From Oceanospirillum linum (GTDB taxonomy: Bacteria; Pseudomonadota; Gammaproteobacteria; Pseudomonadales; Halomonadaceae): DNA of 64,000 nucleotides. The position numbers and the translations under genes are program-made. Under the pieces are notes generated by a model. It was not told where the DNA came from. It searched no databases and saw nothing but the letters and a program-made list of their open reading frames with translations. The stretch covers positions 124,001 to 188,000 of the forward strand of contig NZ_FXTS01000006.1 in assembly GCF_900182785.1 (NCBI RefSeq), given 5' to 3'. Positions 1 through 7,351 of the stretch are shown one piece after another (positions within the stretch are counted from its first letter, which is position 1; every line of letters begins with the position of its first letter).

Positions 1-398
1 CCGAGGTGGTTCGGCTTGCTGAAGATAAACTGGCCGGTATACCCGTTGATCTGACGAGGCTGAAGCAGGCGGTGTCACCCCTGTTTGAATCTGAGACGCT
101 GGATACTGTTGTTCTGGGATGTACTCATTTCCCACTATTACGGGATGAGTTAGAAAAGATTCAGCCCCGTAATATCCATTGGGTTGATTCCGGCGCTGCC
201 ATCGCCCGTCGAGTTGCTATGCTGCTGAGCCAAACCCCAGCTCAATGTTTGGCTGGAAAGAACGCTGTTCAGAGTGATCTTCTGTTCCTGACCCAGGCGC
301 TTTCGAAAGAGGCTTCTTTGATGAAATCCTTTCGACACAATGGTTTTTCCCAACTGGTGATATTAGAGCATGAGACGCACTGCTCTAGTGGCTTTTAA
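1..398 (+). CDS. murI: Glutamate racemase, C-terminal part (5' end outside window)
   Basis: Interconverts L- and D-glutamate in the cytoplasm to supply D-Glu for peptidoglycan. The open frame enters from the left edge and ends at the TAA at 396-398, so only about the last 130 residues are present. The motif LGCTHFPLL carries the second catalytic cysteine of the cofactor-independent racemase family, and VDSGAAIARR is the usual motif near the C-terminus. After it comes a tail of about 55 residues. The start and the first catalytic Cys lie outside the window. No clear terminator follows. Confidence 0.9.
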   Translation, partial: EVVRLAEDKLAGIPVDLTRLKQAVSPLFESETLDTVVLGCTHFPLLRDELEKIQPRNIHWVDSGAAIARRVAMLLSQTPAQCLAGKNAVQSDLLFLTQALSKEASLMKSFRHNGFSQLVILEHETHCSSGF

Positions 399-759
399 CG
401 CTAAAGACGCTCCTGTTACCCCCCTGAGACATAAAGGCCCAGTTGCCCCTATTTTGCCCTAGCTTTGTCCCGAAATATTTTCCCTTAAGTGTATATTTGA
501 TTATTGGTTATTTTACCGGTATGTCTGGGATTATTTTACTTTCCGATTAGGCGTACTTTTTGAATGGTTTTTCCCTATGAAATGTTAAAAAACCTGAAGG
601 CTCTCGTATTATTGCCCGTTATCAGGGTGACTTATTACCCATTATCAGAGCAACTACGATGAGCCGATAATCGGTTTTGACCGAAATTTCGATGATTTCA
701 AAATGACGGTGATCGGTAACAACTGGCTACCCGAACTATAGAAAAGGAACTTCACAATC
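399..759. other. Intergenic region before the first chemoreceptor gene
   Basis: About 360 bases without a credible gene. Two similar stretches (TTGCCCGTTATCAGGGTGAC near 612-631 and TTACCCATTATCAGAGCAAC near 634-653) form an imperfect tandem repeat about 22 bases apart, which could be an operator or chance. The sequence AAGGA lies about 11 bases before the MCP start at 760. Confidence 0.4.
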
Positions 760-2802
760 ATGTTGAATTATTTTCAGAATAGATCCTTGGCTGCTCAGCT
801 CTCAGTGGTGATAGCAGTGCTTATGATTCTGGCCAATGGCCTGATAACCATTACTCTGACAGAAAAAGCCCGGGAGAACCTTGAGACGGAAGCCGAGAAT
901 GCTTTAGCCCAACAGAGTGACCTGGTTTCCGGAATGTTGGAATTTTACTATCGGGATAGCTTTTTGAATGCCCAGCGCTTGTCCGATATTTTTTTTAATA
1001 TGTTCCCCCAAGGGGTTCGCCTGAGTGGCCAGAAAGTACAGGTTGCCAACTATCAAACTTTAGCGCTGGCCGATGAATCCGGAGCGATTAATGGTGACTT
1101 CACTAAACCCGATCAGTTCACCCGAATGACCGGCGGCACTGCGACGGTATTTGCCCGCCATGGTGATGATTTTCTGCGTATCAGTACATCCCTTAAAAAA
1201 CAGAATGGCGAGCGTGCCTTTGGCACGCTGTTGGGCACAGGACACCCTGGTTATAAGACCCTGATGGCGGGTAAAGCCTACCATGGCGTAGCTCATCTTT
1301 TTGGCCGTGATTATATGACGATTTACCGTCCGGTACAGGATGGAGGCAAGACTATCGCTGTGCTCTATATCGGTTTTGACCTGACTAAGGGGTTAGCAGA
1401 ACTGAAAAAAACACTGGCGAAAATGCGGATCGGTGAAACAGGTTACGCCACCATTGTAGCGGGATCAGACAGTAAAACCCCCGGTAAAATCCTGATGCAC
1501 CCTAAGCTGGAAGGGCGCAATATTTTACAGGTTACAGCGGAGGATGGCAGCAGCCCGTTTCAGGTATTGTTGCAGAATGAGTCGGGTGTTCTGCGTTATG
1601 ACGATCAGGTGGCAGGTGCAGGTAGCCGTGAAAAGCTGGCTGCCTATCGCCAGATTGAAGGTTGGGGTTGGGTTGTTTTATTAGGTAGTTACAGCGATGA
1701 ATTTGCCGGTACCAGTATTATGCTTAGGAACACTATGATCGTGCTGATGTTGGCATCAACATTCGTGATTATTCTGATCAGCGGCATCATGTTGTACCGA
1801 CGTTTATCACCATTGAACAAGGTCACACAGGATCTGGTGAGAATCGGCCGGGGAGATTTGAAAGTTCAGGCTGAACGCCTGACAGTGGATACGGATTGCA
1901 ACAACGAAACTCGTCTGTTACGTAAGGCGACCCATGAGATGCACTCTGGACTAAAAGATCTGGTGACTCAATTAAGTCAGGCTTCAGCCGCCCTGAAAGA
2001 TAGTGTTGTTCAGGTTCAGGGTGCCAGTGCTAACACAGAGAATGCGGTCGATCAGCAATCCCTTGAAATCCAGCAGGTCGTTTCTGCTATGGAAGAGATG
2101 TCTGCTACCACGGCAGATGTTGCCGAGAATGCCAGAGGTGCAGCGGATACCACTTCTCTGGGGCAGGATAAAGTATCGGAAGGGTACGATGCATCGGATA
2201 TGGTATACAGCAGTATTGATATTCTTGTGTCAGAGATGGAACGTGCCTCAGATTTTATTCAGGAGGTTTCTACGGAGAGCAATAATATCAGTAACTTTAT
2301 GAACACAATTAGTGAGGTTGCTGAACAGACCAATTTGCTGGCGCTGAATGCTGCTATTGAGGCGGCCCGTGCCGGAGAGTCTGGTCGTGGGTTTGCTGTT
2401 GTGGCAGATGAGGTACGAACTTTAGCAGGACGTACGCAGGAGGCGACCTCTGAAATTACTCAACTAGTTGACCGTTTGCAAAGTAAGATTGACCAAGCGG
2501 TGCAAGCGATCAGTAGCAGTAACCAGGCCTCCAGAGAAAGTCGTGAACGTACGGGTGAGGCTCGTGTTGCGTTAAAAGAGATCCGTTCCTACATGACAGA
2601 TATTTCAGATATGGGGCGCAGTATTGCCGCCGCCGCAGAGCAGCAGGCTTCGGTCGCAGAAACCGTGACTCAAAGTCTGCATAGTATTCATCAGCTTTCA
2701 GGTCATACCCGCAGTCAGAGTGATACCACTGTGGCCGCCAGCGAAAGCCTGCAGCAGGTTGCCGATGATATTGAGCAGAAGCTGTCTCATTTCAGGCTCT
2801 GA
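760..2802 (+). CDS. Methyl-accepting chemotaxis protein with Cache sensor
   Basis: Transmembrane chemoreceptor that passes a periplasmic ligand signal to CheW/CheA. Of 680 residues, a signal anchor lies at about 12-33, a long periplasmic Cache (Cache_3/Cache_2-like) region at about 35-320, a second membrane helix at about 322-348, HAMP at about 350-405, and the cytoplasmic signalling hairpin after that. The hairpin tip is seen in EQTNLLALNAAIEAARAG and GRGFAVVADEVRTLAGRT. The protein ends SHFRL, with no NWETF-type tether for CheR/CheB. It stands alone, with no che genes nearby, as usual for dispersed MCPs. The ligand cannot be told from sequence. Confidence 0.93.
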   Translation: MLNYFQNRSLAAQLSVVIAVLMILANGLITITLTEKARENLETEAENALAQQSDLVSGMLEFYYRDSFLNAQRLSDIFFNMFPQGVRLSGQKVQVANYQTLALADESGAINGDFTKPDQFTRMTGGTATVFARHGDDFLRISTSLKKQNGERAFGTLLGTGHPGYKTLMAGKAYHGVAHLFGRDYMTIYRPVQDGGKTIAVLYIGFDLTKGLAELKKTLAKMRIGETGYATIVAGSDSKTPGKILMHPKLEGRNILQVTAEDGSSPFQVLLQNESGVLRYDDQVAGAGSREKLAAYRQIEGWGWVVLLGSYSDEFAGTSIMLRNTMIVLMLASTFVIILISGIMLYRRLSPLNKVTQDLVRIGRGDLKVQAERLTVDTDCNNETRLLRKATHEMHSGLKDLVTQLSQASAALKDSVVQVQGASANTENAVDQQSLEIQQVVSAMEEMSATTADVAENARGAADTTSLGQDKVSEGYDASDMVYSSIDILVSEMERASDFIQEVSTESNNISNFMNTISEVAEQTNLLALNAAIEAARAGESGRGFAVVADEVRTLAGRTQEATSEITQLVDRLQSKIDQAVQAISSSNQASRESRERTGEARVALKEIRSYMTDISDMGRSIAAAAEQQASVAETVTQSLHSIHQLSGHTRSQSDTTVAASESLQQVADDIEQKLSHFRL

Positions 2803-2892
2803 GGCAGGGCTTTAAGCTCCGGCTAACAGGCATACTACCATTAGCCGGTACATAATCTGACTCACGTGGTTTTTCCGCTTTCAGGGGCGAGG

Positions 2893-3777
2893 TTAGCTGA
2901 CATTTAGCTTAAAGCACTCATTCAGCAGCCATTGCCCCCCTTTACCCAGAGGCTTGTGTCGGCTCCAGACAACATCAACACCCTGAAGAGAAGCATCCTG
3001 CTGATAGGTGCGCTTCAGGGCAACCAGGGTGCCTTGTTCTAATTGCTCCTTCACGACAGCCTCATGTAACGATGCCCAGCCCAGTCCAGCGGAGAGGACT
3101 TCTGCGATGACAAAGGGACTTTCTGCATACCAGACCTTAGGGCTCAGAATCTGCTCTTCATGGCTTTTATCTTCCAGGTCAAGGCTTCTTGGCACCAGCT
3201 GTCGATAACGCCTTAAATCACTATGGTCGACCTGATCTAGTTTAGCTAAAGGGTGATGACGGCTGCAGACGGGTAGCTTCCGTGAATGGCCTATGCCGCG
3301 AAAGAGAAAGCCTTTTGGATAATGCTCCTGTTCCATCATAAGCCCCAGATCTGCTCGTCCGGAGCGCAGCAGACTTGGCACATCGCTGGTGCCGGGGTCG
3401 AGTAGTTCCAGCTCGATATGGGGATACTTTTCTTCAAACACGATCAACAACTCCATCAGGGGTTGTGCGGAAACATTTTGCTCAATCGCCAGGCACAGAT
3501 GACTCTCTTCACCGGCATTTAGCGCCATGGCCCGACTGATGAAGTCGTGATGGCTTTCCATAATCGAGTAGGCTGAGCGTAACAGGGTTTCTCCTTCTTC
3601 CGTCAGTACCGGGCTGCGTTTACTGCGATCAAATAATTCTACCCCCGTTTCAATTTCCAGGTTGATGATGGCATTACTGATAGCGGACTGAGCCTTCTTT
3701 AGTCGCCGGGACGCGGCTGAAAAAGAACCGGTTTCTGCTGCGGTAATGAAGGCGTTTAACTGGTCGGGATGTGGCAT
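2893..3777 (-). CDS. LysR-family transcriptional regulator
   Basis: Typical LTTR of 294 residues. The N-terminal winged helix-turn-helix (about 2-60) includes AAETGSFSAASRRL and ends in LTEEGETLL. A periplasmic-binding-protein-like effector domain follows (about 90-290). It is transcribed divergently from the PACE efflux gene at 3981, with about 200 bases between them. This is the same arrangement as AceR/AceI in Acinetobacter, so it probably controls the pump, perhaps in response to a cationic biocide or polyamine. That role is inferred from position only. Confidence 0.9.
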   Translation of the reverse strand: MPHPDQLNAFITAAETGSFSAASRRLKKAQSAISNAIINLEIETGVELFDRSKRSPVLTEEGETLLRSAYSIMESHHDFISRAMALNAGEESHLCLAIEQNVSAQPLMELLIVFEEKYPHIELELLDPGTSDVPSLLRSGRADLGLMMEQEHYPKGFLFRGIGHSRKLPVCSRHHPLAKLDQVDHSDLRRYRQLVPRSLDLEDKSHEEQILSPKVWYAESPFVIAEVLSAGLGWASLHEAVVKEQLEQGTLVALKRTYQQDASLQGVDVVWSRHKPLGKGGQWLLNECFKLNVS

Positions 3778-3980
3778 CGTTTTTATCTCATCAGGTAGTG
3801 CTCAACCTATCTATAAATCAGATAGAAACTAACTTTTTTTATCATAATAATCCATAGAATGCCTAGGCATAAATAGCAGACGCTATCGGGTTTTAAACAT
3901 CTTTAAGATTTGGTGACTGCTCGCAACGTGATAAAGCATGGCGTAGTACAGACTGCGTTATCAGTATTTGGAGGCATATT

Positions 3981-4454
3981 ATGAGTGATAAAAAAATTGT
4001 AATTCGTTCTGGTCTGGACCGGGTTCGCTATGTGCTGTTATTTGAGGTTCTGCTACTTCTGGTACTGGCCCCGGCTATCGCTTTTGTCTTTGATAAAGAA
4101 ACCTCTGATACCGCTGCTTTGACTTTGGTTTTGGCGGCAAAGGCGATGATCGTCAATATGATCTACAACTATTTCTTCGATAAGTTTGATGCAAAGCGTG
4201 GTGTTGTGCCCACAGAGCGTACGGGTCTGCAGCGGGTGTTTCATGCAATGGGTCTTGAGGTTGTTCTGACGATTACGTCATTGCCTATTGTGGTTTGGTG
4301 GCTGGATATTGCTATCTGGCAGGCACTGGCAATGGATGCTCTGGTGATGGCCTTTATTGTGGTTTACACCATGGGCTTTACCTGGTGCTACGACCGTCTG
4401 TTTCCGGTTGCTCAACCGAAACAGGATCTGTTTGAGGCGGGTGATGCAGCCTGA
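3981..4454 (+). CDS. PACE-family multidrug/biocide efflux transporter
   Basis: Inner-membrane proton-coupled exporter of the Proteobacterial Antimicrobial Compound Efflux family (AceI-like; known substrates include chlorhexidine and polyamines). It has 157 residues and four membrane helices as two tandem BTP domains. Each repeat shows family motifs: DRVRYVLLFE in helix 1 (Glu22 matches the essential helix-1 Glu of AceI; the usual His is Tyr here), NMIYNYFFDKFD in helix 2, RVFHAMGLEV in helix 3, and GFTWCYDRLFP in helix 4. The start has GGAGG 7 bases upstream. It is divergent from a LysR regulator and followed by an intrinsic terminator. Confidence 0.9.
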   Translation: MSDKKIVIRSGLDRVRYVLLFEVLLLLVLAPAIAFVFDKETSDTAALTLVLAAKAMIVNMIYNYFFDKFDAKRGVVPTERTGLQRVFHAMGLEVVLTITSLPIVVWWLDIAIWQALAMDALVMAFIVVYTMGFTWCYDRLFPVAQPKQDLFEAGDAA

Positions 4455-4516
4455 TTGATAATACGTTGAAAGGTTCTTATTTACTGTTTTTTACAACTCC
4501 CGTGAGTATGATGATG

Positions 4517-4551
4517 GCCCCGGATAACCTGGTTATTACGGGGCTTTTTTT
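4517..4551 (+). terminator. Intrinsic terminator after the PACE gene
   Basis: GCCCCG ... CGGGGC hairpin with an inner ATAACC/GGTTAT stem, followed by a run of seven T's. It lies about 60 bases past the PACE stop. Confidence 0.85.
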
Positions 4552-4730
4552 GATATATATCAGTACATAAAGCAGTAGTAAGCGTACTCTGAAGGTAAAG
4601 CAGAGACCGCTGAATTAATCTATGAAACTCAAAGGGTTAAGGTTTGGAACCTGTAGCGAAGGGTTGAATTTTCCCTTTGAATCACAAGGTTAGAGAGTGA
4701 GTCGCTGAAAAAATAACTCAGGAGAAAGCT

Positions 4731-4970
4731 ATGCCTATTGAACATCATGACCTACTGAATGAATTGCCGGAATATAAAGACCAGATTCATGCACTGAAAG
4801 TAAGTAATGCGCATTTCCGTAAGCTGTTTGATGAATACCATGAGTTAACGAAAGATGTTGAAAACATGGAGTCTGAACAGAAGCCGGTTGCCACTGAGGT
4901 GGAAGAGGCCGCTAAGGTACGTCGCCTGAAGCTGAAAGATGAAATGTTTGCTATGTTGAAAGAAGCTTAA
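4731..4970 (+). CDS. YdcH/DUF465 family small protein
   Basis: A 79-residue, highly charged helical protein. The family signature is visible in HDLLNELPEYKDQIHAL, NAHFRKLFDEYHEL and the closing LKLKDEMFAML. The length is normal for the family (70-80 residues). Its function is not established. A good ribosome site (AGGAG) lies about 8 bases before the ATG. It is monocistronic, with hairpin sequences on both sides. Confidence 0.88.
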   Translation: MPIEHHDLLNELPEYKDQIHALKVSNAHFRKLFDEYHELTKDVENMESEQKPVATEVEEAAKVRRLKLKDEMFAMLKEA

Positions 4971-5034
4971 GGGTCTGGGGGAGTTGTTGGTCTTTTGGTT
5001 TGCCTGAAGATTAACTGAACCAGATTACATTAAG

Positions 5035-5079
5035 GGTCGCGGCTTTGCTTTATTGAAGTCTGCGGCCTTTCTTTATTTA
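5035..5079 (+). terminator. Probable intrinsic terminator after the YdcH-like gene
   Basis: GGTCGCGG pairs, with two wobble pairs, to TCTGCGGCC, followed by TTTCTTTATTT. The loop is long, so this is less certain than other terminators here. Confidence 0.5.
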
Positions 5080-5141
5080 GCTTCGGGTTTTTGGTCTACC
5101 CTGATTTTAACCGGAGCACTTTTAACAAGGTGGTTATGCTT

Positions 5142-5456
5142 ATGGATATTCAAGCCATTAAAGACAAGCTGAGTGCAGAGCTGGAGAGCTTAACATCACG
5201 TCTTAGCCATATTGAGCGGGATGTTTCCCAGTCTCATTCCAGTGATTCTGCCGAGCAGGCCCAGGAGCGGGAAAATGACGAAGTTCTGGATGAGATCGGT
5301 AATGAAACCCTGCACAGCATTGAGCAGATCAAAGCGGCACTGAAGCGCATCGAAGAGGGTGAATATGGCATTTGCGAAAGCTGCGGTGATGAGATTGCCA
5401 TTGAACGTTTGCAAATTTTGCCGGAAACCACGTTCTGCGTGAAGTGCGCCGAATGA
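5142..5456 (+). CDS. TraR/DksA-type zinc-finger protein
   Basis: Small relative of DksA (104 residues from the chosen start). It has an N-terminal coiled coil and a C-terminal four-cysteine zinc finger (CESCGDEI ... FCVKC). DksA-like proteins bind the RNA polymerase secondary channel. Short forms such as this may modulate transcription, but the partner is not proven. I chose the ATG at 5142 because AAGGTGG lies 8 bases upstream; the frame stays open further up (to 5091), but nothing there looks like protein of this family. Confidence 0.85.
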   Translation: MDIQAIKDKLSAELESLTSRLSHIERDVSQSHSSDSAEQAQERENDEVLDEIGNETLHSIEQIKAALKRIEEGEYGICESCGDEIAIERLQILPETTFCVKCAE

Positions 5457-5543
5457 TCTTAGCCTTTATCAGGTGCTGTGATGCTGCAGCACCTGATACC
5501 TCAAGTTTTCATCCTGCCTTTTTTTGTCTACTCAAAAGCTTAT

Positions 5544-5774
5544 TTAGCCCTTTGTAGACTCAGGGTCATTACCGTAGCTGTGCTTGGCACGGATCTGACC
5601 ATTATCACCGCGATGGATCGACACCTCTGATCCGCGTTTTTGAGCCAAATCCCGTGTTTGTTCAAACGCCCCTTGCTGGGTGCTTGATGTTACGCTGGCA
5701 CGGGATGCGCCCTGGCGCTTACCACGCCACTGCCCGTCATCGCCTTGGTAGACGTTGTAATCGTCTTTAGACAT
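5544..5774 (-). CDS. DUF2188 domain protein
   Basis: A 76-residue basic soluble protein beginning MSKDDYNVYQGDDGQWRGKR. It has the two-repeat DUF2188 layout: a first half with GDDGQW, then GRDLAxK-like text and a second half with HRGDNGQIRAKHSYGNDP. The family is widespread with unknown function. The start is placed at 5774 because GAGGT lies about 8 bases before it on the minus strand; the extra 20 residues upstream are not family-like. It is the last gene before a small accessory patch. Confidence 0.85.
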   Translation of the reverse strand: MSKDDYNVYQGDDGQWRGKRQGASRASVTSSTQQGAFEQTRDLAQKRGSEVSIHRGDNGQIRAKHSYGNDPESTKG

Positions 5775-5938
5775 AAAAAATACCTCATGAGTGAAGTTCG
5801 TAAAGTTAAGGATCACCTGTGCTAAAAAGCACAATTATTACATAGGTATTTGTACAGGTTTTACAAGGCTTGCTTGAAACTTAATTTAGTCGTGGCTTAT
5901 TGATCGAGCAGTGCAAACGGATGTTTTCATACCGATGG

Positions 5939-5957
5939 TATCACCATAATGGTGATA
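5939..5957. promoter_or_regulatory. 19-bp perfect palindrome upstream of the HEPN-like gene
   Basis: TATCACCAT-A-ATGGTGATA, perfect arms of 9 around one central base, about 108 bases before the start at 6066. It is shaped like an operator for a dimeric repressor. No cognate regulator is encoded beside it. Confidence 0.4.
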
Positions 5958-6065
5958 TCCTCGCAGTTTGAGCTTATGTTGGAGATGAGATACGAAAAGA
6001 GGGTTTCTCATCATGAATGACGAAGGGTAAAATTTGATAAATATCAGATAATTTAGGGATGATTT

Positions 6066-6602
6066 ATGAAAGAAAGATGGCCAGCCCCGTCTAGCTGGGT
6101 GTATCGCCAAGCATGTAACTTCTTATCTGCAGCAGACTTGCTTTTGGATTCTCCAAATACTGCCGTTGAACCATATTTTGTTAATGCGGGATTAGCGGTC
6201 GAGTTGTTCCTTAAATCCTGTTTATCTGTTGATCATTTTGAAGAGTATGGCTCAGTTATCACTATTGGTGATGTTGAGCCTTCCGCAACTTCTAAAATGT
6301 TCGTCTACAAGTTTTCTGAAGTTGAGAGCGAAAAATCTAAAACTCATTGTTTGCCGACCCTTTGGAGTCAGATTTCGCAAGAAAGGCGGAACATAATAAA
6401 CAGGGAGTTTTCGAAGTCTGGAAAATTCAAAGGGTATAAGAAGTTTTGTTCTGTTTTAAATAAATTAGATGGCCTGTTTGTTGATGCAAGATATTCATAC
6501 TCTGATCCTGAGTTCTTTGAGAAAAGAAAGGCGTATTTCTTGCCGCTCCATGCTGCAAGCTTTTTAAAAGAGGCTGTATGTCAGCTGGAGGGTGTTCCTT
6601 AA
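6066..6602 (+). CDS. HEPN-like hypothetical protein
   Basis: A 178-residue soluble protein that I do not recognise as a named family. The stretch near residues 38-53, FVNAGLAVELFLKSCL, resembles the N-terminal helix of HEPN-domain proteins (consensus near NAxxAIELxLKAL). HEPN proteins are often RNases or RNA-binding partners in toxin-antitoxin and defence systems, but the catalytic RxxxxH motif is not visible here, so activity is doubtful. AGGGA lies 6 bases before the ATG. The gene looks more AT-rich than its neighbours and sits beside a broken toxin gene, suggesting horizontal acquisition. No MNT partner is adjacent. Confidence 0.6.
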   Translation: MKERWPAPSSWVYRQACNFLSAADLLLDSPNTAVEPYFVNAGLAVELFLKSCLSVDHFEEYGSVITIGDVEPSATSKMFVYKFSEVESEKSKTHCLPTLWSQISQERRNIINREFSKSGKFKGYKKFCSVLNKLDGLFVDARYSYSDPEFFEKRKAYFLPLHAASFLKEAVCQLEGVP

Positions 6603-6618
6603 AGTATTTTAAATTGAG

Positions 6619-6759
6619 GGGGGGCTTAACCTGACCTGAACCGAGGTTTTGGGCAACATGCCGGACAGCACCATCCAGTGCTTTTTTGTCCTGCTTGTTC
6701 AGTTTCTTAATGGTACGTTCAAATAATGGTGTCTGCTTAATCCTGATCTGAGAACACAT
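6619..6759 (-). pseudogene. Truncated RelE/ParE-family toxin
   Basis: The first about 43 residues (from MCSQIRIKQTPLFERTIKKL to AVRHVAQNLGSGQ) match the start of RelE/ParE-type toxins. The rest of the family fold (about 50 residues) is missing: beyond roughly 6625 the frame is only the antisense of the HEPN-like gene. It overlaps the end of the antitoxin gene by 23 bases, the usual arrangement of such pairs. I infer that insertion or deletion next to the HEPN-like gene destroyed the toxin. Confidence 0.7.
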
Positions 6760-6967
6760 AGTCGGTTAACTCACCGTTTTTAGCCTGTTCCAGGCTGATT
6801 AAAAGATCACGGATGAGCGGGTAAGACAGATCAGGGTTTTGTTCCGCAACGCGGCCAACCTGTGCCCAGTATTCAATCTGGCCACCGGTGGAACGACACA
6901 TTGCTTTGGATTCGGTTTCAGCGATTTGTACGAAATCTGCTGACATCTTTACGCTGCGTTGTGCCAT
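6737..6967 (-). CDS. ParD-like antitoxin
   Basis: A 76-residue protein beginning MAQRSVKMSADFVQIAETES, then MCRSTGGQIEYWAQVGRVAEQNPDL split around residues 24-46. This is the form of the ParD-like antitoxin family (ribbon-helix-helix relatives), whose genes normally precede a RelE/ParE toxin. It would bind its own operator and neutralise the toxin. The toxin downstream is truncated, so this antitoxin is an orphan. AAGG lies 8 bases before the ATG. Confidence 0.8.
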   Translation of the reverse strand: MAQRSVKMSADFVQIAETESKAMCRSTGGQIEYWAQVGRVAEQNPDLSYPLIRDLLISLEQAKNGELTDYVFSDQD

Positions 6968-7351
6968 AACTAAACCTTTTGCCTTGCCTGCTCATTAACT
7001 CGAGGTTTATGAGTGTGCATTCTTGCAGTCTCCTTTTTTGCATCCATGCTCGCTTCCCTGCCTTTCTCGTTTATAGTGAGTTCTATTGCATCCAATGCAA
7101 CCGCACGCTATTACTATTGTTTGGTGTCTAAAGGTGACTATATGCCACCTTTGGTGTCTTTTCAAATGGTTTAGCTGGACGGGTTGGTTGGGGATTCATC
7201 TGCAGGCAGGTGCGTCGGGTGAGGCCTTAGCTGGCAGAAAAGCTGCGGATGTCGGTGGAATCTATGATCAAGCAGGTAGGGCGCGTGCAAAAGACTGGAA
7301 TAGGTAAGGCTTCAAGTGCACCCTCTCTTAATGTCGCTTAAATTATGTATC
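6968..7351. other. Intergenic accessory tail with short repeats
   Basis: About 380 bases without a convincing gene. A 15-base palindrome TTGCAT-CCA-ATGCAA is at 7086-7100. Two copies of TTTGGTGTCT at 7120-7129 and 7150-7159 are exactly 30 bases apart and enclose an inverted pair AAAGGTG / CACCTTT. This may be an operator or recombination site left by the accessory patch. The 73-codon frame at 7086-7307 lacks a good start and any family resemblance. Confidence 0.35.

Noticed and set aside
6427..6618. The rest of the 110-codon minus-strand frame containing the toxin start
   Set aside because: Beyond about 6625 it is only the antisense of the HEPN-like gene; the toxin portion is treated as truncated.
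7086..7307. 73-codon plus-strand frame
   Set aside because: No ribosome site, no family match, and it runs across the repeat region.
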